From positions 320,731,919-320,795,918 of the forward strand of contig CM077643.1 of the NCBI GenBank assembly GCA_039707465.1: a stretch of DNA of 64,000 bases. Reading direction: 5' to 3'. This document shows, in pieces, positions 23,013 to 34,048 of the stretch (position 1 is the first letter of the stretch; every line of letters starts with the position of its first letter). The notes under the pieces are model-generated. The model ran no database searches and was not told the origin of the DNA. It worked only from the letters and a program-made list of their open reading frames with translations. The position numbers and the translations under genes were made by a program. Source of the stretch: Rhabdophis nuchalis (Eukaryota; Chordata; Lepidosauria; Squamata; Natricidae).

Positions 23013-23472
23013 GGTTAGAGTAACCAACTTATCTCTGGTTCCAAGATGGGGCAAAAGTCTGGTATTACTTGGCCAACTCTCACTGGGAAACATTTTAGAC
23101 CAGGGTTAACCAGATGTGGTCTCAATGAATGTAATTAAGATATTTAAGTATTTTATGTGCCACCTGCTTATGTGCCACCAGGTTATTGACTCTTAGTGAC
23201 AACATAATTTTTTCCAGGATGATCTGTCCACAGGGCAACCCTTCAAGTCTTCCAATGATGCACCCATGGCTATTGTAATTGAATCTATCCACCTCATCAT
23301 CTTTTAATCTTTCACTCCAGTAAGATCTTTCAGAGCTCCAGCTATACTGTTAAAAAACATTGCACAGATTCTAAAAGTCACATTTAATACAAAACTTTTG
23401 TATTAAACAGAGGAAAGCGAAACCAGTGTTGCTCTCATAATTCTAATGCCATATACTGGTATTATAACTCAC
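23013..23472. other. Intronic sequence with a possible old repeat
   Basis: 23150-23340 (GTGCCACCAGGTTATTGACTC, CCAGGATGATCTGTCC) has the feel of an interspersed repeat seen in amniotes, but I could not classify it. Confidence 0.25.
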
Positions 23473-23567
23473 CTCTTTGTCAGTGCCGTTTTAATAAGGG
23501 AAAAGTAATACAAATGATTCAGACAATGAAGATACATTTCATATTTCGTTCTTTTATCTGATTCCTT
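23473..23567 (-). CDS. Gene 2 candidate exon 5 (unidentified protein)
   Basis: Ninety-five bases on the minus strand, bounded by a strong acceptor (CTTTTTTTTTTAATTAACAG) and a consensus donor (ACAAAGAG|GTGAGT). Only one frame is open: KESDKRTKYEMYLHCLNHLY followed by YFSLIKTALTK and a split codon AG|G for Arg. The phase pattern 0 to 2 fits the exon at 36505 upstream and 20970 downstream. Splice signals are the best of the chain. No domain is recognised; the segment mixes basic and aromatic residues and could be helical. Confidence 0.55.
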
Positions 23568-25579
23568 CTGTTAATTAAAAAAAAAAGTCAGATTTGCACT
23601 AATCGGCTTATTTGTTTCTGGAACCCAGGCTTTATCTTAATGTCATTTATTAGGGAGAAGATACAAACAATTTATGTATTCACTTTATTCTCCTGCTGAC
23701 TGCTCAACCCCCACTATACAATTTAGATATTTTTCCAAAATCAGCGTGCAGTGCTGAAATTCAAATGAAAGCATCCCAATCCAGCTTCTAATGGAGCACA
23801 TCCTATGAATAAAAGTCCTGCCTACTCCATTGTTAAACTCACTATTTGGAAGGTCTTTCTAACATTCCATTAAAATCTGTCCTTCTTTTAACTTAGAAAG
23901 ATGGTGCCAGGTTCTGCCCTCTAGAATCAAAGGCAGTTTTAGTTTTCTTCCAGGTGACATCTTTTTAATTACTAGCTCTCACATTCCTTATCAGCACCAA
24001 CATATTTCCCAAAGACTACACATTTCTAACTCAATCTCTCTCCACAAGACTAGTCCCGATTGTTTTCATTGGCGTGTGTTTTTGTGTGGTGTGTGTGAGT
24101 GAGTGTGTGAGTGGGTTGCAGGCGGTAGCCGTGGTAGGGGAGTACTGAAGCCTTGACCGGAGCACCGGATACCATTCCGGTACGGTGCTCCGGAGGGCCC
24201 ACCCGCCTGCTCGAGCTCCTTAATGGTCTTTGAAGGCTTCCATGCTTCCATGCACGTGCAGCTGGAGCATCGCAGAGGCTCAAGGAGGCGGTAAGGTGCA
24301 TACACGTGCTGGCCTTCATCCAGACTCTAACATTTTCAATTTTTGGTGCAACAAAACTATTATGACCATGATTCCATAACATTAAATATGATGGTGCGCT
24401 CTTATTTTTGGGGTAGCAAATTCATCTGCTTTTCCTGTTCTAGGTGAAAAACAGTGTTGGAAAAAAGCTTTAAATATCCACGAAACAGATTTCAAAAGAA
24501 CAGAAAAGGGCAGCCAATGTAAGGCAAGGTTTACAGCCCTAACAGGGAGATAACCAACAGCCTCTGCTGTGCATAATTGATTGGGAAGCTTGATTGTACT
24601 CTCCTGCAGCCTAAGGCAAGAGAATAAAATGCAAGTGGGAAATGGCATTTTGAATAAAGACAATGTTGACACAAAGCTGGAGCCAGCCTCTATATGATTA
24701 AGGATACCTTCCTAAAAGCACCTTTCTCCAGAATCCAGTGACCTTTGGCCTTCTTTACAAGCAGAGCTATATTTTTCTACTTTAGGTAAGAGCTCAGTAG
24801 GATCAATTGCTGTATCCTGTTTTCATGAGTCCTGAAAGACCTGGGTTAAAGGTAGGTCTAAGGATGTTTGCAGGACACTATTTTGGACTGTTCTTAGCAA
24901 AGTTTTAATGGTACTAGGCCCAACTCAAAGATGACCATCTCTGAGGGAACAGCGAGCTTGAAAAAGCAGCTAAGCCCCAAAAGCTTCAGATAAGAGTGTG
25001 AAACCTACCCCTCCCCTTGACTTTGTAGTTCTCTAATCACCTTAAGTAAAGAAGACTTGTGAATCTCTTTGGCAGGGAGGAGCTGATGGCCCAGTAGCCT
25101 ACCCTCCTTGTGTAGACGCCTTCCACCCAGCCTTCGTTACAAAATTATCATAATAAAAGGGAGTGCTTCCTTTCAGTTCTCAGCTTGATCTTGAAACTTC
25201 AGAAATTCTTCTTCATATTGTAAAACTTTGGCTTCTCTCCAGGTGAAGAATAAAAATAAATAACTCCACCCCCACCTCCGTACACAACACATGCATATAT
25301 ACAAACATAGCCACTTCCATCCCACAGTTGCAATTTGGGGAATAGAAGGATGGGGAAGGGGGGGTAGGACAATGCAAACCTGGTGAAGAGGAGCTGAAGA
25401 ACGTGCCACCTGCTGAGACTTCAATGGCTCCCCTTGCTTTCTCCCCACATCAGAAAGCATGAACTGCAGAGAGGGAGAAGGAGAGGTTTTAAAAATTCCT
25501 ATGAAATTTCAATCAACCTTAAGACGTGTTCCTCTGTAACGTATAATAAACAAACCATAAAACGGGTTATTCCCTATAA
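23568..25579. other. Intronic sequence, mostly unassigned
   Basis: A GC-rich patch at 24110-24310 contains GGAGCACCGGATACC and its inverse GGTACGGTGCTCC around position 24172, so it is probably a DNA-transposon remnant. A GT-rich run lies near 24080-24117. The rest is unremarkable. Confidence 0.3.
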
Positions 25580-25713
25580 CAGGGGTCCCCAACCGTTGCA
25601 ACTTTAAGTCTGAAGGACTTCAGCTCCCAGACTTCTCCAGCCAGCTTTGCTGGCTGGAGAAGTCTGGGAGCTGAAGTCCTTCAGACTTAAAGTTGCAAAG
25701 GTTGGGGACCCTG
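25580..25713. mobile_element. Palindromic hAT MITE
   Basis: Ends CAGGGGTCCCCAACC and GGTTGGGGACCCTG, with arms carrying GCAACTTTAAGTCTGAAGGA and a GCCAGCTTTGCTGGC centre, form an almost perfect 134-bp hairpin. The duplication CCCTATAA is perfect on both sides (25572-25579, 25714-25721). Confidence 0.9.
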
Positions 25714-26404
25714 CCCTATAACACATAAATATAGTTGTAGATTTTATTGGCATTTATTGCAGCATAAAAACTAATTACATGATACAATAATGATCAAAGG
25801 CATTAAAAAAAACACTGCTTGGTGATAAATTATCTGGCCTTCTACTATATTGCATTTAATAATACTTTTAAGTTTTGCTAACTGTATACTAGACTATCGT
25901 CTGGTTTGGGAACTGATGTTACTGTACTTCTTTTTGGCCGAAATGAAAATTGCACTTACAATAAATGACAAGTCCTATTTTATTTGTTGGGTATTTACAT
26001 ATGAACATTATAAAATGTTCACTATGTTTCTAAGTTTTTTCCTTCTTTGAATATTTTTGTGTTCCAAGATGGAAATATTCAGGCCATTGACTCAGCAGGA
26101 CAAATAAGACTTTATATTAATTGGTGTTTTCTTATTAATACAATATTTTAATTCTATCAGTTTAATTTGGAAGAAAAAAGAGATTCAGAGTCCTGATCTA
26201 GACTCAGTTTCCTGATTCAGACTATAGCCTTGGACTCCTACTTACAATTACCTCTTGAAAACTTGGTTTATAGGATATAACATATTGATCTAAATCAGCT
26301 TTCTCCAATCATGCACCTTCCCAGACATATTGGGATGCAGCTCCTAAAATTACCACACAAACTAGAGAGGATCAGTGAATGCACAAATTGCTAAATATTA
26401 TGCT
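25714..26404. other. Intronic AT-rich sequence, nothing recognised
   Basis: No splice-bounded frame or clear repeat; includes TGCAGCTCCTAAAATTACCA-type sequence near 26335 that may be old transposon debris. Confidence 0.3.
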
Positions 26405-27190
26405 CCTTTATAAAGATTCAGATAGTCCTTGGTTAATAATGCTAATTGAGGCAGGAATTTCTGTTGCTAAGCAATGTGGTCATAAAATTCAGTCTCATGT
26501 GATCACATCACTTAGCCACAGCAATCCTAGCAGCCCCCATTGCTGTCATTAAGCGGATCACACTCGGTTGTTAGGTGATGACTCACTTCGATCCAAGCCA
26601 TTCCCAGCTTGGTCCTTGAAGCCTAAAGCCTTAGTAAGCTGCAGTAAGACTGCCTCCTCTTGAATTTCTCCCATTCACCTATTAGTGCATCTCTCTCTTT
26701 ATGGCTACCCTGCATAGCGGCACTCCTCAGTGGGGGAAGGGTCTAAGTGCTGAAGTAGAGCTGGTCTCACCCAGCTGCTGCCCCCCACCCCAGACCTCTA
26801 CTTTAGCCCGAGCATTGCTGCCATTGCAATCAATGCTGCCCAGCTTCAAGATGCAGAATCATAGCCACACCAGTGCCAAGCCTAGCTCTAACTTCAGCTG
26901 CCCTGCACCCTGCCAGTCTTGTGCTCTGCCAGCCCTGCCTCCCCAAGTTGACCTTTGCCAACTTATTCCATCCTCCCTTCTAGAAGTATCCTTGCTTACT
27001 GAACATCTGTTCAGCAACTGCTCAAAGTTGTGAACAAGTGGTACCTACAATCTGTTCTTGAAGTTCCAGCTATTAACTTGCCTTCACAATCATGGGATTG
27101 CAATTCAGGTGCTTGGTAACTATTTCACACAATGATTGTGGTGCCTTGTGGAACTGACAAGTCAGCAGGGAAGGTTGCAAGTCACTCTGG
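26405..27190. mobile_element. Long MITE-like element, decayed
   Basis: Begins CAGATAGTCCTTGGTTAATAATGC and AATTTCTGTTGCTAAGCAATG, as in the 'ACTTACAACC' MITE termini, and shares later words with 17705-18625 (GATCACATCACTTAGCC, CCAAGCCATTCCC). The right end is diffuse. The 110-codon plus-strand ORF at 26701-27033 is proline/leucine-rich and shows no domain. Confidence 0.35.
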
Positions 27191-27525
27191 TAATTCCCCA
27201 TCCTTGGCCTTCCTGCGCATTGTGCTGCACCCTCCCTTCCTTGGCTTCCCTACACTCATACCTTGCCACATCTGTTAGGCCTTCCAAGTAAATGAGACAG
27301 GAAACAACTAGATGGGCCAATTCTTCTTTATTATAAGCCTCAATTAATAGAATCTTGCTAGGCTAAATTAATAGAATCTTAAAAGTCTGAGGACTCAAAA
27401 TTTCCACCATCAATAAAATAGTCTTTAATTCCCAACCTATACCCCTTCTATCTTCTACATGTTCATGTTCTGATCTTAATCCTACCTAATTTCCTCTGCT
27501 CCTGCATTAAAAATTCCTGTGCATC

Positions 27526-29502
27526 GACTTCCTGTTCCGGCTTCTGGCGGCGACGGACGAGTCCTGGGACTCGTCCGCCGTTTTGTTCTTTTTTCGGCCC
27601 CAAACGGGGCGGGGTGCACCTTTTTTAGGGCCCCCCCCCGTAGGATTGGCTTGCCTGGACCTTTCCTTGCCTGGCGGCGACCGGGGAGGTGTCCTTGTCT
27701 TCGATCTAGGAGGAAGAAGACATGCTGCGGGGGGCTTGGTTCCCTTCGCCAACGGAGGATGGTAACAAATAGCCGATTTGGAGAGAGCGGGAGCGTTCGA
27801 GCCGGATGGCTTTGCCGGGGCTTTGGCGGCGAGGTGGAGTGTAAGTGACTTTGACTTTTTTGCTGGCAGCTTTGACTAAAAGAAACAATGGAGGGGGGTG
27901 TTTGTTAACCCCCCCCCCCTCGGATTTACAGCAGCGGCGTTTGGAAATGGCTCCTCGAATGCGAGGAAGCGGATATTTCTCATCCGGACTTTGCTGAAGA
28001 AGTGAAAGTCCCTTGCGGTTTGTTTCTAGCTACAATGTATCTAAGTCCGGCTTTATTGGAACAATTTTCTCTGCTGCTTTCTCCTGCTGGCTTCCAGACT
28101 GGGCGGGGAGAGATGGCTTCCCTTTGTTCCTAAATGACTATTCTTTATGGAAAATTTCCAACATTCCTTTGTGACCTGGACTGTCTCTCTCTACCAATGG
28201 AGGATTTTTGTGATTAATTGATTCCTTCCCTGGAGTGCCTTCTTTGTCTTCATAATTGACTGTGAAAATTGCTTTTCTCTCTGGATTTTACAACTTTCTA
28301 CAACTCTGATTTGAACTTTTTTCTCCGGACTTGCTCCAGCGGCCGCACCCAAAAAACGCCATCTTAGTGGCACTGACTTAAACAGCTCACCATGGCTTCT
28401 AAAAAGCAACCAGAACAACTAGGCATTGGAGCAAGAATGACAGCTATGGAGGAAGTGTTACACTCTTTGGTACTGGAAATTAAAGAGGTTAGAAAAGACC
28501 ACTGCAGTTCTAAATTAGAGCTATTGGAGACACAGAAGAAATTGATGCAGAATACACAGAAGACTGAAGAGTTGGAAGTGGGGCTGGCTGGGGCAAAGGG
28601 AGATCTTAAAAATGTTAATACTGAAATTGGAGATTTAACTGGTCATATGTCTAGGATGGATTTTGAAAGGATGTCATATTTTTTAAGATTTCAGAATATT
28701 CCGGAAGAATCTGGTGAATGCCTTCCTGATCTTATGAGCACAATTTTAGCAGACTATTTACACAAACCTAAGGAAGAGATCAGGGGGGACATTGACCTGG
28801 CTTATAGAATAAATTCAGCATATGCCAGGATAAATGAACTACCCAGAGAGATACATATTAAATTTGTTAGAAGGTCTACCAGGGAGGGAATATTGAGGGC
28901 GCAGAGAGAGGGCCCGTTAACATACCAACAAAAGGAAGTCACTATCTTGAAGCAGATCCCGAAAAAGATTAGAGAGGTGAGGAGGAAATATTCCTTCTTA
29001 TCTAAAAAATTGTTTAACCAGGGGATTTGGTTCAAGTGGGTGATGCCAGAAGGGATGTTGGTGTTCTGGGAAGGAGGAAGAGTAAGGATTAAAACAGTTG
29101 CTGAGGCAGAAGCCTTTCTTAAAAAATATTCCTCTATCCTGGGGGACGAAACTGGAGGAGCGGAGGGGGCCACGGCCCCGCCCACTGGGGGTCAGGGAGG
29201 AGAACAAGAAGACACAATTGCCAAGAGACTTAGATCTAAAAAATGACTTTTTTAATATAGTATAACTTTTGTTCGGATGTTTGTACACGATTGCTAGCCT
29301 AGAATTTGGAATTTACAATGATGTATGCACTTCTCTTCACCTTGTAGTACCACTGAAATATGTATTATCTATGTTTTGTTAAGAAGCCCCGGAGGGGGCC
29401 AACGATCTCGACGTGAAAGTTCTCAAAATATTTTCTTAATTCACCTTACCCTACCCTACTTAAAAATTTGAAAAACTCAATAAAACTTTTTCAATTAAAA
29501 AA
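27526..29502 (+). mobile_element. L1-type retrotransposon with ORF1 only (no ORF2)
   Basis: A nearly 2-kb insertion between 17-bp direct repeats AAAAATTCCTGTGCATC (27509-27525 and 29503-29519, the second merging with the A tail). It has a GC- and CpG-rich 5' UTR (27526-28391), an intact ORF1 (28392-29246), and a roughly 250-base 3' UTR with CTCAATAAAACTTTTTCAATT before the A run. No endonuclease or reverse transcriptase sequence is present. The complete 5' UTR, perfect duplication and open ORF1 point to a recent mobilisation in trans by a full L1. It lies in the intron between gene 2 exons 4 and 5, in opposite orientation. Confidence 0.85.
28392..29246 (+). CDS. L1 ORF1 protein, 284 residues, intact
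   Basis: L1 ORF1 proteins are RNA-binding chaperones that trimerise through a coiled coil and coat L1 RNA in cytoplasmic particles. The layout fits: a heptad-rich stretch at about residues 15-90 (charged, Leu/Ile-spaced); an RRM-like domain at about 95-172, opening FERMSYFLRFQNIPEESGE and closing LPREIHIKFVRRSTREGIL; a C-terminal domain at about 178-250; and a Gly-rich then basic tail ending KRLRSKK. The start ATG is in a CACCATGG context and is the first ATG of the element frame. Length is close to the family norm of about 300. There is no stop or frameshift. Confidence 0.85.
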   Translation: MASKKQPEQLGIGARMTAMEEVLHSLVLEIKEVRKDHCSSKLELLETQKKLMQNTQKTEELEVGLAGAKGDLKNVNTEIGDLTGHMSRMDFERMSYFLRFQNIPEESGECLPDLMSTILADYLHKPKEEIRGDIDLAYRINSAYARINELPREIHIKFVRRSTREGILRAQREGPLTYQQKEVTILKQIPKKIREVRRKYSFLSKKLFNQGIWFKWVMPEGMLVFWEGGRVRIKTVAEAEAFLKKYSSILGDETGGAEGATAPPTGGQGGEQEDTIAKRLRSKK

Positions 29503-29736
29503 AAAAATTCCTGTGCATCATAACATCAAATGCGGGTTGCGAAAGCTGCAGAGCAAAAAGAAGGAAAGGAACTTTGTCCCATTAAATTCAGTGAGAAAGA
29601 TCTGGAGCTGTTACACTCTTACCCACTGAAATAAAGGAGCATCACAGTTCATAATAAACTGGAATGTGAATAGAATGCCATTTTTATTCTTGGTTACGTG
29701 CACAGACATGGCATATTTCAAATACAATAGCAGAGT

Positions 29737-30091
29737 TGGAAGGGACCTTGGAGGTCATCTAGTCCAACTCCCTGCCTAGGCGGGAAGCCCTATACCGTTT
29801 CAGACAAATGGCTATCCAACATCTTCTTAAAGACTTCCAGTGTTGGGGCATTCACAACTTCTGGAGGCAACTTCTGTTCCACTGATTGATTTTTCTAACT
29901 GTCAGGAAATTTCTCCTCAGTTCTAAGTTGCTTCTCTCCTTGATTAGTTTCCACCCATTGCTTCTTGTTCTACCCTCAGGTGCCTTGGAGAAAAGCTTGA
30001 CTCCCTCTTCTTTGTGGCAACCCCTGAGATATTGGAACACTGCTATCATGTCTCCCCTGGTCCTTCTTTTCATTAAACTAGACATACCCAT
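29737..30091 (-). mobile_element. CR1-type LINE 3' end
   Basis: Antisense, starting AATAGCAGAGTTGGAAGGGA at the tail. The minus frame gives MGMSSLMKRRTRGDMIAVFQ, YLRGCHKEEGVKLFSKAPEG and RSNLELRRNFLTVRKINQWN. A small deletion breaks the frame after NQWNRS, removing the usual LPPEVVNAPTL reading. Confidence 0.85.
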
Positions 30092-30407
30092 TTTTTAAAG
30101 TGGTGCATAAAGTCATAGATGAATAAATACCCTTGGGTTTACAGTTTGCCTTTCTGCTATAGGACAGGGCTTGCTAACTCAAAGCCAGGGCAAAGTTTGT
30201 GGTAAGCTTTTTCAGCCACAGATTCTCAGCGAGTGTATAGATCCTCACCTTCATGCATTTCCTCCAAAGCAGAAACCCCAGAATTGTGGTAAAATTGAAA
30301 TAATTAATGAGCAATGTAATTTAGTTCATACATAGGGAATATTTTAAACTGCATTAAGTACAATTAAAACCGATCTGTCATTTCCCCTCTTTTATTTTCC
30401 ATTCTAG

Positions 30408-30543
30408 GCAAACTTTTTGGAGTGTGGCCCATTGCATGTCGCTCAAGGATGTCCACGGAGGAAGAGACTATAAAAAAAAGTGACAGCTCTGTGATCAAAG
30501 TCCTCCCCTGTTTTATGGGCTTCATACGATTGTGGCTATCAAG
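30408..30543 (+). CDS. Possible plus-strand exon (unidentified, weak)
   Basis: Bounded by TTTTATTTTCCATTCTAG and CTATCAAG|GTAACT. One frame stays open for 44 codons: KLFGVWPIACRSRMSTEEE, then KKSDSSVIKVLPCFMGFIRL. It lies within an intron of the minus-strand gene 2 and has no partner exon. At this length an open frame with GT/AG borders can easily arise by chance. Confidence 0.2.
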
Positions 30544-32255
30544 GTAACTTTTTCAATTCCACCCTCTGATGCCACCGCTTGATGCCATTCAAACATTAGG
30601 TTTCTTAAACCATAGATCTTAATTGTGAACCAGGTCAGTAGGTACCTAGGAAATATTTTAAATACAATATTTTATTTAGAAGATTTATATGGCTGCCCAC
30701 TCATTTTCATTAATTCTGGGCACCTTACAAAGAATATGTGAAATGTGCTTTGTTCCAGGTTAGGGATGAGGTTTTGTATTTATTATAGGAAAGATGCTAT
30801 TGACAAATTTCATTTTTTTCGCCAGGTTTCAAACTAGTATGTCATTTCTTTTTAAATATCAGAAACCTCTTTTTGAAGAGAACAGGTAAAATTCAACTTA
30901 AAAGTTTAACTTTTTGCTATTTTTTTTTAATATGCTCCAAATTGACACTATTGAATTAATGTGCTCTGGCATGAAAGTGGAGCAAATATTCAATTTTCTT
31001 TCACTAGATTCTACACTAAAGTGCTTTACAGTAGCTCAGTTGGGCTCATTTTATTTGGATGATTAGCATCATTATAAAATACTTTTTTCCAGTTACATGT
31101 TCCAGTAACTGTTATGATATCTGCAAAAAAAGATATGTATGCTTCAGTGAACACTGTTTGTATAGTATTTCATCAATTTTAAAAGAGTCTCTAAAGGGTT
31201 TGTGGTTTGCAACTGCATTTAAAAAAAAAAGATATTTATTGTTTAATCTTTAAAAAATTAGACTGATTTTCTCCTTTTCAACACAAAATGGAATTATCCC
31301 ATGGAATTTAAAGAGATTTAAACATTTATGCAATTTCCCACATCGTCCTGAATAATTCAAAAGCTTAAATTTGATAGAACTAATAATTTATTGCAAAGGC
31401 AAACTATGGAAAGTTATTTGTTGCCTTAAAAACCCTCAGCGCTGGATTTCCTGCCTTCTGGGTGAATCCAACTTTACTTGTAAACATTACACCAATGTTG
31501 TCCTTTGCTCATGATGAAATGCAGGGTTAGTTTTTAGTTAGGAAAATGCTATTGAAAAGTTTCCCTCAATCTCAATTTCCTTCCATCTCTACTTATATGG
31601 AAAAACATTTCCACGCATAAGCAAAAAGAAAGGGGAGGGTGGGACCTTACTGCCATCTTTTTCTTTTCCTGCAAAAAGGCTGCAGATATCTTAATGTACC
31701 TGAGACAACTAATTAAAGAAGGAAGTGGTCAAAGTCATTCTTCTTTGTAGACTTCAAAGGTGATCCCCTCGCCTTCCTCCTCTTTACATTTTACTGTCTG
31801 CCTCTCCACAGCTGTCCGCTTACCCTGAGAGTTTCATGGCGTCAAACCTGCCTCCTTCTGCTCCATAAAGTGACAGTCTTGGTTTGGTGGAATGCAGGTG
31901 TAGGAAAGGGGAAAGATCAAGATGAGCCTGCTAATGATTTCTCTGACACCCCATGCTGGGCTGCTAAAGAAAGAAATCTATGCCCACTTCTCTTTGTTTG
32001 GTCAGATATTCTAGGCTCTGCTGCCTTTCCCTGCTGCAAAGGAGCTGGGTTGTTTTTTTTTACAATAGGGCAAATGCTCTACGCTAAAAAGATGGCATCT
32101 TATTCAAGGTTTGAAAACTCTGAGGCTTTACTTAGATACTGAAGTGGAGAAAGGCAGCACCAAAGGCTTCTATTTTCTTGATAACTTCACTCCGCAAATG
32201 CTTCATTCAGGGTTAATTCCATTGCAGCTTAGATGGGTTTGAAGAATGGAAGAAG
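30544..32255. other. AT-rich intronic sequence, nothing recognised
   Basis: No transposon ends, splice-bounded frame or RNA gene recognised. Confidence 0.35.
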
Positions 32256-32257
32256 TC

Positions 32258-32636
32258 AAATACAGTACAATAATACAATAGCAGAGTTGGAAGGGACCTT
32301 GGAGGTCTTCTAGTCCAACCCCCTGCCTAGGCAGGAAACCCTATACCATTTCAGACAAATGGCTATCCAACTTCTTAAAAACTTCCAGCGTTGGAGCATT
32401 CACAACTTCTGGAGGCAAATAGTTCCACTGATTAATTGTTCTAACTGTCAGGAAATTTCTCCTCAGTTCTAAGTTGCTTCTCTCCTTGATTAGTTTCCAC
32501 CCATTGCTTCTTGTTCTGCCCTCAGGTGCCTTGGTGCATAGTTTGACTCCCTCTTCTTTGTGGCAACCCCTGAGATATTGGAACACTGCTATCATGTCTC
32601 CCCTAGTCCTTCTTTTCATTAAACTAGACATGAAAT
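32258..32636 (-). mobile_element. CR1-type LINE 3' end
   Basis: Antisense, tail ACAGTACAATAATACAATAG at the left. The minus frame 32341-32667 carries SSLMKRRTRGDMIAVFQYLR, LELRRNFLTVRTINQWN and PPEVVNAPTLEVFKKLDSHL, the CR1 ORF2 C-terminus. The 3' part of the frame lacks one residue compared with the copy at 33541. Confidence 0.85.
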
Positions 32637-33163
32637 GAAAATCTGTTTTCCCACGGATGGACACCATATATATATCTTACTTCCGGGCTCGTAGAAAATT
32701 AGGGTCAAGAGTTTTCATTTCATTACTATAAATGTTCACTAGACGTCCTCTTGATTTTTCGGTTTACATTCAAGTAAACACAACGAAGCTAGATATGGGT
32801 TGTATATAGGATAAGAAGATTCGAATTTTCCTCCATCTTCTAGATATCGATTTTAAAAAGGAAGCAAAACAGCCGTAATTGAAAACCCACTTACTAATCA
32901 CTAAGTCCCACTGCAGACAAAGTTATCCTGCAAGTAAAAAAACAGTTGCACTGCATGTGTCTGTGAAACCAATGGAATATATTAGCCATGATTAAGTAGA
33001 GTTTTTCCTTTAGTGGAAAGGTAACAACCACCATTCAGCTAGGATGGTTATATTTTATTCATACTGAAAAATCTAATCTTGCTGTGGATGGCATGCTGAA
33101 CTAAACTAAATCAGGGAGAATTAAATTAGCCTGATGTTCCATTGGCAGTATGTTCCTCTAAAC
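32637..33163. other. Intronic sequence, nothing recognised
   Basis: A tempting 33-base exon-like stretch near 32893-32925 was examined and rejected. Confidence 0.3.
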
Positions 33164-33289
33164 CAGGGATGTCCAAACTTGGGAACTTTAAGACTTGTGG
33201 ACTTCAACTCCCAGAATTCCCCAGCTGGCTGGGGAATTCTGGGAGTTGAAGTCCACAAGTTTTAAAGTTCTCAAGTTTGGACATCCCTG
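33164..33289. mobile_element. Palindromic hAT MITE
   Basis: Ends CAGGGATGTCCAAACTTGGG and CTCAAGTTTGGACATCCCTG; arms ACTTTAAGACTTGTGGACTT and its inverse; centre CCCCAGCTGGCTGGGG. Perfect duplication CTCTAAAC at 33156-33163 and 33290-33297. Confidence 0.9.
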
Positions 33290-33540
33290 CTCTAAACTAA
33301 TAATGAAAAAAACCCAGGCATTTAAAATATTTTCAAACATTCTTTTATATCATATGTTTTTATAAAATAAAGCGCCATTGAGTTTGTTTAAAGAGACTAA
33401 AGGGCATACATTGCAAATGGTGAAGATTGCTTAATGTGTTTATATGTCCTATCTAGAAGTGAACACTTTTAATAAAATCTCAATGTAATGCAATTCAAAA
33501 AAGGATTCTAAAGTAGTTCAAGGCAGAAAATATGTAAATA

Positions 33541-34048
33541 TCAGTTTTGGTCGCCACGATGTAGAAAAGACGTGGAGACTCTGGAAAGAGTGCAGAGAAG
33601 AGCAACCAAGATGATTAGGGGACTGGAGGCTAAAACATATGAAGAACGGTTGCAGGAACTGGGTATGTCTAGTTTGATGAAGAGAAGGACCAGGGGAGAC
33701 ATGATTGTAGTGTACCGATATCTCAGAGGGTGCCACAAAGAAGAGGGAGTCAAACTATTCTCCAAGGCACCTGGGGGCAGGACAAGAAGCAATGGGTGGA
33801 AACTAATCAAGGAGAGAAGCAACTTAGAACTAAGGAGAAATTTCCTGACAGTTAGAACAATTAACCTCTGGAACAGCTTGCCTCCAGAAGTTGTGAATGC
33901 CCCAACCCTGGAAGTCTTTAAGAAGATGTTAGTTAGCCATTTGTCTGAAATGGTATAAGGTTCCTGCCTACGCAGGGGGTTGGACTAGAAGACCTACAAG
34001 GTCCCTTCTAACTCTGCTATTGTATTGTATTGTATTGTATTGTATTAT
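33541..34048 (+). mobile_element. CR1-type LINE 3' end with intact terminal frame
   Basis: The best-preserved CR1 copy here. The frame 33572-33958 (128 codons) runs METLERVQRRATKMIRGLEA ... LRGCHKEEGVKLFSKAPGG ... LPPEVVNAPTLEVFKKMLVS ... SEMV and stop, the complete end of CR1 ORF2. A short 3' UTR and the tail (ATTGT)n at 34017-34046 follow. It is strongly 5'-truncated: the start at TTTTGGTCGCCACG falls after the reverse transcriptase domain. Confidence 0.9.

Noticed and set aside
25173..25460. Possible terminal exon ending KVLQYEEEFLKFQDQAEN on the minus strand
   Set aside because: The acceptor is poor (purine-rich GGAGAG), no AATAAA follows, and it interrupts an otherwise phase-matched chain.
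32893..32925. 33-base exon-like stretch with strong acceptor and GTAAGT donor on the minus strand
   Set aside because: Joined to the exon at 20970 it would create a stop codon, and it does not match the phase of the exon at 36505.
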